Assembly (NCBI GenBank): GCA_016210895.1
Contig: JACQTG010000286.1
Span: 1-12,361, forward strand
DNA length: 12,361 bases
Origin: Acidobacteriota bacterium
GTDB lineage: Bacteria; Acidobacteriota; Terriglobia; Acidoferrales; 2-02-FULL-67-57
Direction: 5' to 3'
Shown here: positions 1 to 7,982 of the stretch, piece after piece
How positions within the stretch are numbered: the stretch's first letter is position 1
Layout of the letters: each line of letters starts with the position of its first letter
Made by a program: the position numbers and the translations under genes
The notes under the pieces: generated by a model
Told to the model about the DNA's origin: nothing
Seen by the model: the letters and a program-made list of their open reading frames with translations, nothing else
Databases searched by the model: none

Positions 1-518
1 CGGTGGGCTTGTTCATTCTGTTTTGCAACTCCATCAGCCTGATCCCCGGGTTCACGTCGCCCACCGCGCACCAGACCGTACCCTTGGGCTGTGCGATGGC
101 GGTGTTCTTGTACTACCACTACACGGGTATCCACCAACACGGGGGCCTAGGCTATGCAAAGCACTTTGTAGGCCATGCCTTCGCCATGCCCAAAATAATA
201 TGGCCCGTCGTCGTGCCCATATTCCTCATCATCGAGATCTTCAGTCACCTTTCTCGACTGCTTTCGCTCACCGCACGTCTCTGGGCCAACATGTTTGCCA
301 GCGAGCTTCTATACTTGACCTTCCTGGGACTGACACTGGGATTCTTTTCCTGGGCGTGGGAACTGAACAAGGTGGTTGGAGCGGCCATTTTGGGGGCTCC
401 ACTCCTGATTCCCGCAGTATTTGTCGCGCTGCACGCTCTGGTCGCTGTAATTCAGGCGTTTGTGTTCACGCTGCTTCCCATTGTTTACGTGGGCGGAGCG
501 GTGGAAGCCGAGCACTGA
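1..518 (+). CDS. atpB: F0F1 ATP synthase subunit a, C-terminal part (5' end outside window)
   Basis: Membrane subunit a of ATP synthase forms the two half-channels that feed ions to the rotating c-ring. The frame is open from the window edge to a TGA at 516-518, and no convincing start is seen, so the N-terminal part lies upstream. Counting from the first full codon (position 3), 171 residues are visible, mostly hydrophobic helices. The family signature is clear: TARLWANMFASE at residues 90-101 contains the essential stator arginine (R92, equivalent to E. coli aR210), followed by N96 and E101; a later helix has VIQAFVF with Q151 (equivalent to aQ252). The N-terminal piece SISLIPGFTSPT is the usual loop after an early helix. 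It is followed after 94 nt by atpE. Identification is firm; only the missing 5' end is uncertain. Confidence 0.95.
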   Translation, partial: VGLFILFCNSISLIPGFTSPTAHQTVPLGCAMAVFLYYHYTGIHQHGGLGYAKHFVGHAFAMPKIIWPVVVPIFLIIEIFSHLSRLLSLTARLWANMFASELLYLTFLGLTLGFFSWAWELNKVVGAAILGAPLLIPAVFVALHALVAVIQAFVFTLLPIVYVGGAVEAEH

Positions 519-528
519 TATGGACTCT

Positions 529-588
529 TGTCCGTCAGCGTGAGCCCCGGTCGTACGAGGGTGGCCGGGGAACCACCCACTGCGGACA
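529..588 (+). promoter_or_regulatory. Two-tier stem-loop in the atpB-atpE intergenic RNA
   Basis: The short gap between atpB and atpE can fold. The outer stem pairs TGTCCG (529-534) with CGGACA (583-588) and continues, past one bulged T at 535, with CAG (536-538) against CTG (580-582). The inner stem pairs CCCCGGTC (545-552) with GGCCGGGG (563-570), including one G-T wobble, around a 10-nt loop. No T-run follows, so it does not look like a terminator. It ends 11 nt before the atpE Shine-Dalgarno sequence, leaving that site single-stranded. A role in mRNA processing, stability or raising translation of the many-copy c subunit is inference. Confidence 0.5.
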
Positions 589-599
589 CTTCATAGAGC

Positions 600-605
600 A
601 AGGAG
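600..605 (+). promoter_or_regulatory. Ribosome binding site that decides the atpE start
   Basis: AAGGAG at 600-605 is a near-perfect Shine-Dalgarno sequence. The ATG at 607 lies only 1 nt after it, which is too close. The in-frame GTG at 613 lies 7 nt after it, which is the normal distance. The GTG is therefore the better start, and it also gives a classic signal-peptide N-terminus (Met-Lys-Lys-Thr). Confidence 0.7.
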
Positions 606-612
606 AATGACC

Positions 613-951
613 GTGAAGAAAACCGTTCGTTGGCTTGTACTGTGCTCGATGCTGTTCGTCTTCGTGTTGCCGGCACTCGCCCAGGGGCCGATCAGCCGAC
701 CCACGGGGGAATATCTACCGCCCGACAACGTGGCGATGTGGATCGCGATTGCGTCGGGGTTCTCGATGGCCATTGCCTCGTCGTTCTGCGGCATTGCCCA
801 GGCAAAAGCGACCGCCGCCGCCTGTGAGGGACTCGCGCGCAACCCCGGAGCCGCACCCGCCATCCGGTTTGCGCTCATCCTGGCGCTGGTGCTCATCGAG
901 ACTCTGGCCCTCTACACCCTGGTTATCGTCTTCGCCAAGGTCGGCTACTAA
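613..951 (+). CDS. atpE: F0F1 ATP synthase subunit c with N-terminal leader peptide
   Basis: Subunit c forms the rotating ion-binding ring of ATP synthase. The start chosen is GTG 613 (112 residues); an ATG at 607 would add two residues but sits 1 nt from the ribosome binding site. Residues 1-23 look like a signal peptide: MKK, a hydrophobic core, then ALA before Q24. The mature part is a helical hairpin: helix 1 about 41-68, polar loop CEGLARNPGA (71-80, family signature with the ARNP turn), helix 2 about 84-110. The ion-binding carboxylate is E96, with Q63, T97 and Y101 where Na+-type rings carry ligands. Helix 1 lacks most of the usual repeated glycines. At 112 residues it is longer than the usual 75-90 because of the leader. 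It is the last gene of its unit: no atpF follows, and a terminator begins 24 nt downstream. Confidence 0.95.
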   Translation: MKKTVRWLVLCSMLFVFVLPALAQGPISRPTGEYLPPDNVAMWIAIASGFSMAIASSFCGIAQAKATAAACEGLARNPGAAPAIRFALILALVLIETLALYTLVIVFAKVGY

Positions 952-975
952 CCAGGTTCCAAGACGTATACAGAC

Positions 976-1007
976 GGGGAAGTCTCATGGGAGGCTTTCC
1001 CTTTCTT
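976..1007 (+). terminator. Intrinsic (rho-independent) terminator after atpE
   Basis: An 11-bp stem, GGGGAAGTCTC (976-986) pairing with GAGGCTTTCCC (991-1001) with two G-T wobbles, closes a 4-nt loop ATGG (987-990). It is followed at once by TTTCTT (1002-1007). Stem, tight loop and T-tract are all present for + strand transcription, so this ends the atpB-atpE unit. Read on the - strand there is no T-run after the hairpin, so it would stop the converging nuo transcript less well. It fills most of the 59-bp gap between the atpE and nuoN stop codons. Confidence 0.85.
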
Positions 1008-1010
1008 GTG

Positions 1011-2461
<1,451 letters not shown>

Positions 2462-2462
<1 letters not shown>

Positions 2463-4006
2463 CAGCGAGCCTCTTCAGGTGCCGGTGGTTGGACAGCCCA
2501 CTCCACGGGCGACGTTTGGGCATGATCGAGAATCAAGCGCGTCGTCGCCTCCATCCGACGCGTGAACATCGGCGACGCCAGGCCCAGCCAAAGAATCATC
2601 ACCGCCACGCTGACCAGGATAGCGAGTTCACGGCGGTTGGCATCTGGCAATGCGCGGTTCTTTTCGTTCCTCACTTGCCCGAACACCAGGCGCTGGTACA
2701 TCCACAGCAAGTACCAGGCGGCCAAGACGATCCCCACGGCCGCCACCGCCGCCTGCCAGGGGCTCGACTCAAACACCCCCACCAGGATCAAGAATTCGCC
2801 TACAAAATTGTTCAGCATGGGCAGGCCGAGCGAAGAAAGAATCACGAGCAGGAAAAAACTGGAAAGAACCGGCAAGGGGGTGCCCAGGCCACCAAACTCG
2901 CGAATCACGTGCGTGTGCCGCCGGTCGTACAGCATACCGACAATCAGAAATAAGCCGCCCGTGGAGACGCCATGATTGACCATTTGCAAGATGGCGCCCT
3001 CGATGCCGATCTCGTTCAGCGCCAGGATGCCGAGCACGACAAAACCCATATGGCTGACCGAAGAGTAGGCGACGAGCTTCTTGGCGTCTGGCTGCACAAG
3101 CGACACCAGCGCCCCGTAGATGATGCTGATCAGCGCCAGGGCCACAATCCAGGGCGAAAACTCGCGCGTGGCGTGGGGAAACAACGGCAGGCAAAAGCGC
3201 AGCAGGCCGTACGCCCCCATCTTCAGCAAGACCCCGGCCAGGATCACCGAACCTGCCGTCGGTGCCTCCACGTGCGCGTCAGGCAGCCAGGTGTGGAAGG
3301 GGAAGAGCGGAACCTTGATGGCGAAGGCAAGGAAAAAGGCCAGAAAGAGCAGCTGTTCCTGACCTGAACCGAACCGCAGCAGACCGCTTCGAAGCAGGCC
3401 CATGATCTCCAACAGGTCGAAGCTGCCTGCCAGGTGCCGCAGCCAGAGGATGGCCACCAGCATCAGCGCCGAGCCCGCCATGGTGTAGATGATAAACTTG
3501 ACCGCTGCGTACACGCGGCGCTCGTGCCCCCAGAGGCCGATGATGAAGTACATCGGCACCAGCATGACTTCCCAGAAAACAAAAAACAGGAACAGGTCGA
3601 GCGCCACGAACACGCCGAGCATTCCGGTTTCGAGCACGAACAAGGCAATGAAAAACCATTTCACGCGCTGCGTAATCGGCCAGGAACTCAACACCGCCAG
3701 CGGCGTCAGAAAAGTCGTCAAGAGCACGAGAAACACGCTGAGGCCGTCGACCCCAACGTGATAGGAAGTCGTGAAGCCCGGCAAGGTGATCCAGGGAGCC
3801 AGCGTGCGAAACTGCATCCCGCCCTGGGCCAGGTCAAACCAGAACGGCAGGGGCAGGCTGAGCACGAACACCGCTAGGCTAGCTCCCACAGCCACGCGTC
3901 GCAGCCGCTCGTGTCCTTCTGGCGGAAGGAAGAGAAGCACGGCGGCACTCGCAAGCGGCGCGAACACAACCAGCGAGAGCCAGTGTTGTCGCAGTGTTTC
4001 AAACAC
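2462..4006 (-). CDS. nuoM: NADH-quinone oxidoreductase subunit M
   Basis: Middle antiporter-like subunit of the complex I membrane arm, 514 residues, the usual size, about 14 transmembrane helices. Proton-path residues are in place: E146 in FWEVML, K231 in AIKVPLFPFHTWLPDAHVEA, K262 in LLKMGAYG, and E404 in NNFVGEFLIL; the use of Glu instead of Lys in this last helix is what sets NuoM apart from NuoL and NuoN. The start is GTG, its G shared with the nuoL TAG (TAGTG), a one-base overlap that implies re-initiation by the same ribosomes. No good Shine-Dalgarno sequence precedes it. The last 20 or so residues (PPAPEEAR end) are polar and probably cytoplasmic. Confidence 0.97.
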
Positions 4007-5952
4007 TAGCGTAACACCCAGACTAGGTAGGTGACGATTGCGAGCGCACCCAAAACCACCCAGCCGGCATAGCTCCGCATATTGCCCGACTGCCAGGCGC
4101 GTAGCCAGCCGCCAGCCGACCGCGCTCGCACCCCGACACCATTGACGGCGCCGTCAATAACAGCCACGTCAACCAGTTGCCAGAGAATTTGGTCGGCGAC
4201 CCAATGCACCGGGCGCACAACAAGTTTCTGATAAAGCTCGTCGACGTAATACTTGTTCAACAGGACTTGGTAGGGGGCGTGGAAGCTTTGGGCCAGCTCC
4301 TTGGCGAGCCCCGGCCGGCCGAGATACACCCAATAGGCAATCCCGAGGCCCGCCGCGACAAGCACTATGGTGATCATCATCACCTCAATCTGTTCGGTAT
4401 GTGTGTGTGCGCCCGCCAGAAGCTTGAGGCGCTCCGTAGAAGAGGCAAACACAGGGGCCAGAAAATGCTCGATGCGATTGGCACCACCGATCGCCGCGGG
4501 AATGCCCACCCAGCCGCCCGCCAGAGAGAGAAAGGCCAGTGCGAGCAACGGGCGTGTCATCACCCGGGGCGATTCATGGATGCGCTCGGCGGTTACGTCC
4601 GTGTAGCGCGGATCCCCATGGAAAGCAAGGAACAACAGGCGGAACATATAGAACGCCGTCAGCGCGGTGGCGCTGACACCCACGAACCAGAGCAATTTGT
4701 TCCCCGAGGGGCTCGAAAACGTCTGCCAGAGAACTTCGTCCTTGCTGAAAAAGCCGGAAAAGCCGGGGATGCCCGTGATCGCAAGCGTGGCCACCACAAA
4801 CGTCCAATAGGTGATGGGGATTCTTCTTCGGAGTCCGCCCATGTTGCGGATGTCCTGCTCGCCTCCCAGCGCGTGAACCACGCTGCCCGCAGCCAGGAAG
4901 AGCAGGGCCTTGAAAAAGGCGTGGGTCATCAGGTGGAAGATGCCGGCGGCGTAGGCGCCGACGCCCAACCCGAGGAACATATAGCCCAGCTGGCTGACGG
5001 TGGAGTAGGCGAGCACGCGCTTGATGTCGGTTTGAACCAAGCCGATGGTGGCGGCGTAGAAGGCGGTGAGGCAGCCAATGCCCGCCACGGCTGCCAGCGT
5101 CGTTGGTGAGGCAGAAAAGAGCACATGCGCGCGCGCCACCATGTAGACGCCGGCCGCCACCATCGTCGCTGCGTGGATCAAGGCGCTGACCGGTGTCGGG
5201 CCTTCCATCGCATCCGGCAGCCAAACGTACAGCGGCACCTGTGCCGACTTGCCCACCGCGCCGCAGAGCAGCAGCAGACTAATTCCCGTCAGCACGCCCA
5301 TCTGGCCGAAACCCTCCGCTGGCATCGCCTGCGCCCGCTCAAACACGGTGGCAAAGTCGAGCGAATGGAAGGTGGTGAAGATGAGCAGAACCGCCAACGT
5401 GAAGCCGTAATCGCCGATGCGGTTGACGAGAAAAGCTTTCTTCCCGGCAGCGGCGGCCGAGTCGCGCAGGAAAAAGAATCCGATGAGCAGATACGAACAG
5501 AGCCCTACCCCCTCCCAGCCCACAAAAAGGACCAAGTAGTTGCCCGCCAGCACGAGCAGGAGCATGAAGAACATAAACAGGTTCATGTAGGCGAAGAAGC
5601 GGTAAAAACCGCCCTCGTGCGCCATATAGCCGATCGAGTAAAGGTGGATGAGGAAGCCGACCCCGGTAACGACCAAGACCATCAACAGGGAGAGCTGGTC
5701 GAGATAGAACGTGAGCCGGATTTGGAACGCGCCAGCCTGGATCCACTCGAAATAGTGTTGCACAAGCGGAAAACTCGCTGGGTCCGACAGAAAGAATGTG
5801 CGCGCAACGGCGAGGGCAACGGCGAACGACAAGCCAGCGGAGCCTACGCCCACCAGACTCACCGTGCGGTTCGACCAGCGGCGTCCGGCTACGCCCAGCG
5901 CAAACGCGCCGAGCAGCGGCAGCAGAGGAATCAGCCAGACGTAGCCCAGCAT
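4006..5952 (-). CDS. nuoL: NADH-quinone oxidoreductase subunit L
   Basis: Distal antiporter-like subunit of the complex I membrane arm, 648 residues, at the longer end of the family. Key charges are present: E147 in FVGWEGVG, R178 and D181 in VNRIGDYG, K235 in GAVGKSAQVPLYVWLPDAME, H344 and K348 in THAFFKALLF, and K404 in GFFSKDEV. The C-terminal part has the NuoL-specific extension: YYVDELYQKLVVRPVHW (568-584) starts the long lateral helix that runs along the membrane arm, and a final transmembrane helix follows at about 628-646. Translation starts at ATG, 3 nt after the nuoK stop, and the stop overlaps the nuoM GTG by one base. Family membership is unambiguous. Confidence 0.98.
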   Translation of the reverse strand: MLGYVWLIPLLPLLGAFALGVAGRRWSNRTVSLVGVGSAGLSFAVALAVARTFFLSDPASFPLVQHYFEWIQAGAFQIRLTFYLDQLSLLMVLVVTGVGFLIHLYSIGYMAHEGGFYRFFAYMNLFMFFMLLLVLAGNYLVLFVGWEGVGLCSYLLIGFFFLRDSAAAAGKKAFLVNRIGDYGFTLAVLLIFTTFHSLDFATVFERAQAMPAEGFGQMGVLTGISLLLLCGAVGKSAQVPLYVWLPDAMEGPTPVSALIHAATMVAAGVYMVARAHVLFSASPTTLAAVAGIGCLTAFYAATIGLVQTDIKRVLAYSTVSQLGYMFLGLGVGAYAAGIFHLMTHAFFKALLFLAAGSVVHALGGEQDIRNMGGLRRRIPITYWTFVVATLAITGIPGFSGFFSKDEVLWQTFSSPSGNKLLWFVGVSATALTAFYMFRLLFLAFHGDPRYTDVTAERIHESPRVMTRPLLALAFLSLAGGWVGIPAAIGGANRIEHFLAPVFASSTERLKLLAGAHTHTEQIEVMMITIVLVAAGLGIAYWVYLGRPGLAKELAQSFHAPYQVLLNKYYVDELYQKLVVRPVHWVADQILWQLVDVAVIDGAVNGVGVRARSAGGWLRAWQSGNMRSYAGWVVLGALAIVTYLVWVLR

Positions 5953-5955
5953 TGG

Positions 5956-6258
5956 TCAGAGCTTCATCAAATTGACGCGCTCAACATTGAGCGAAGCACG
6001 GTTACGGAACACCAGAATAATGATGGCCAAGCCCACAGCGGCTTCCGCTGCCGCGACCACGATGACGAAGAAAACGAAGACTTGGCCGCTCAGCTGCTCG
6101 TGCAGATAGGAGAAGGCCACGAACGCCAGGTTGACCGCGTTCAGCATCAACTCAATCGACATAAAGATGGTGAGGAGATTCCGCTTGAGCAGGAAGCCCA
6201 GCACGCCCAGACCGAATAGAATGCCGCTCAGCACCAGATAGTAGGAAACCGGAACCAC
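5956..6258 (-). CDS. nuoK: NADH-quinone oxidoreductase subunit K
   Basis: Small three-helix membrane subunit that links the quinone site to the pumping subunits; 100 residues, exactly the family length. The two buried glutamates essential in E. coli are at the same numbers here: E36 in [15 protein letters not shown] and E72 in [13 protein letters not shown]. The start is GTG: its product begins [11 protein letters not shown], which fits the family N-terminus, and there is no better in-frame start. GAGGG lies only 3 nt before it, closer than usual, so initiation may depend on coupling to nuoJ, whose TAG ends 9 nt upstream. nuoL starts 3 nt downstream. Confidence 0.97.
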   Translation of the reverse strand: MVPVSYYLVLSGILFGLGVLGFLLKRNLLTIFMSIELMLNAVNLAFVAFSYLHEQLSGQVFVFFVIVVAAAEAAVGLAIIILVFRNRASLNVERVNLMKL

Positions 6259-6267
6259 ACGCCCTCG

Positions 6268-6768
6268 CTAGAGTTCTCGCTTCGCCAACACCACCGCCCC
6301 CATCAAGGCCACCAGGATCAAGATCGAAGTCACCTCGAAGGGCAGCAGAAACTCGGTGAACAGGCGCTCTCCAACCGCTTCCACCGTGCCCACGAAGCGA
6401 TTCGGATCGACAACGTCGTGCGGAGGTATCACCCGGTAGAGCAAGTAGCCGATCTCCCCCAGTAGGAACACCCCCACAGGCAAGCCAACATACTTGGCCA
6501 CACGGCTCCAGCTCGTTCGTTCCTCTTCGCCGATGTTCAGTAGCATGATCACGAACACAAACAACACCATGATCGCGCCGGCGTAGACGATGACCTGAAC
6601 GGCGGCAAGGAACTCAGCTCCCAGCAACAGATAGAGCACCGCGAGGGAGCCCATCACGAGAATCAGGGACAAGGCGCTATGAATGGGGTGCCGCTGCCAG
6701 ATTAGATTCACCGCGCCCACAACTGCGAGCCCGGCAAAGACAAAAAAGACCCAGTAGTGCGGACTCAT
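6268..6768 (-). CDS. nuoJ: NADH-quinone oxidoreductase subunit J
   Basis: Five-helix membrane subunit of complex I, 166 residues, normal for the family. VQVIVYAGAIMVLFVFVIML (58-77) is the signature third helix with the conserved tyrosine Y62, the helix that changes shape during catalysis in known complex I structures. E52 precedes it. The N-terminal HPIHSALSLI and the C-terminal helix ending AKREL also fit. Its ATG is 2 nt after the nuoH TAA, with GGGG just upstream. The position is notable: nuoI normally stands between nuoH and nuoJ, and here there is no room for it. Confidence 0.97.
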   Translation of the reverse strand: MSPHYWVFFVFAGLAVVGAVNLIWQRHPIHSALSLILVMGSLAVLYLLLGAEFLAAVQVIVYAGAIMVLFVFVIMLLNIGEEERTSWSRVAKYVGLPVGVFLLGEIGYLLYRVIPPHDVVDPNRFVGTVEAVGERLFTEFLLPFEVTSILILVALMGAVVLAKREL

Positions 6769-6770
6769 CG

Positions 6771-7982
6771 TTACCCCGCTCGCAAAGCGACAACTAAGCT
6801 CGTCAGAATCACGTTGGCCACGGCCACGGGCACGAGAAACTTCCAGCTAAAGGCCATCAACTGGTCGTACCGGAAGCGTGGCAGTGTGCCCCGAATCCAG
6901 ACATAGACGAACAAAAAAAACACAACCTTCGCCAGAAACCAGAACACACCTTGCACCGCTGCCAGCACGAGTGGCTCCGCCATGACAGCCGCCAACCCGC
7001 CCAGCCCGAATCCCAGCACGAGCATCACAACCCGATGCAGCCGCCGGCGGCGGCGAACCGCGTCCCACAGGCAGAGGGCGGCGAAAGCCGCCAGCACGGC
7101 TACGGGAAGATAGGCAGTGAAAGCGAATGCGCCAGCGGTTGGAAAAGGCGAATGCCAGCCCCCGAAGTACAGAATCGTGGCCAAGCAGGCGGCCGTGATC
7201 ATGTGGGCGTATTCGGCCAGGAAAAACATAGCGAACTTGAAGCTACTGTACTCGGTGTGAAAACCCGCAACCAGCTCCGTTTCTGCTTCGGGCAAGTCGA
7301 ACGGAAGCCGGTTATTTTCCGCCACCGCACTGATGAAGAAACACACGAAGCCGACAATCTGAGGAAAGACATACCAGTGAGGCAAACTCCAACTACCGCC
7401 CTGTGCTTCTACGATTCGCCGCAGGGAGAGCGATCCGGCGTGTAGCAGCACGCCGATGACGGAGAAGGTGAGAGCTAGCTCGTAGCTGACCATCTGTGCC
7501 GAGCTGCGCAAACCGCCGAGCATGGAATACTTGCTGTTCGACGACCAACCCCCGAGCGCGATTCCATATACGCCCAGGGAGGTTACAGCCAGAATGAACA
7601 GCAGCCCGATGTTGACGTCCGCGATGTAGAGGCCCGTCGTGCGCCCGAAGACTTCCAGGCTGGCGGGCCCGAACGGGATGACGGCAATGGAGAGCATCGC
7701 CAGTGTCATTGCCAGAAAGGGCGCAAGGGTATAGACGAACGGGCTCGTAACGTTCGTCTGTCTGACTTCTTCTTTGAAGAGGAACTTCAAGCCGTCCGCC
7801 AACGGCTGCAACAACCCGTGCGGGCCCACGCGGTACGGCCCCCAGCGGGATTGAATGTGCGCCAGCACCTTCCGCTCAAACCAAACCAAGTAGGCCACTC
7901 CGGTCAAGAGCAGGAACACAAGAGCCAACACTTTGACCAGGACAAGTAGCAAATCGGGATGGGCACGCACCCACTCGCTCAT
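6771..7982 (-). CDS. nuoH: NADH-quinone oxidoreductase subunit H, enlarged form
   Basis: Membrane subunit that forms the floor of the quinone chamber and joins the two arms of complex I. Family motifs: WFERKVLAHIQSRWGPYRVG (34-53), GLKFLFKEE (64-72), SYELAL (166-171), and the quinone-loop stretch AENNRLPFDLPEAETELVAG (221-240). The C-terminal LPRFRYDQLMAFSWK (367-381) is also typical. At 403 residues it is about 75 longer than the E. coli protein. The extra length lies between YFGGW (272-276) and FWFLAKVVFF (347-356): residues about 281-345 hold two more hydrophobic segments (about 287-306 and 318-345) around a five-arginine run at 310-314. The start ATG overlaps the nuoG TGA by four bases (ATGA). 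No nuoI follows. Confidence 0.97.
   Translation of the reverse strand: MSEWVRAHPDLLLVLVKVLALVFLLLTGVAYLVWFERKVLAHIQSRWGPYRVGPHGLLQPLADGLKFLFKEEVRQTNVTSPFVYTLAPFLAMTLAMLSIAVIPFGPASLEVFGRTTGLYIADVNIGLLFILAVTSLGVYGIALGGWSSNSKYSMLGGLRSSAQMVSYELALTFSVIGVLLHAGSLSLRRIVEAQGGSWSLPHWYVFPQIVGFVCFFISAVAENNRLPFDLPEAETELVAGFHTEYSSFKFAMFFLAEYAHMITAACLATILYFGGWHSPFPTAGAFAFTAYLPVAVLAAFAALCLWDAVRRRRRLHRVVMLVLGFGLGGLAAVMAEPLVLAAVQGVFWFLAKVVFFLFVYVWIRGTLPRFRYDQLMAFSWKFLVPVAVANVILTSLVVALRAG

Noticed and set aside
976..1001. The atpE hairpin as a two-way terminator for nuo as well
   Set aside because: Read on the - strand, the hairpin is followed by CGTCTGTATACG with no T-tract, so I call it a + strand terminator only.
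4177..5109. A 310-codon + strand frame opposite nuoL
   Set aside because: It has the same antisense composition and no domain signature; it is a shadow of nuoL.
5125..6219. A 364-codon + strand frame opposite nuoL and nuoK
   Set aside because: Its product is very rich in charged residues, Gln and His, as expected from reading hydrophobic membrane genes backwards. nuoL and nuoK are certain here.
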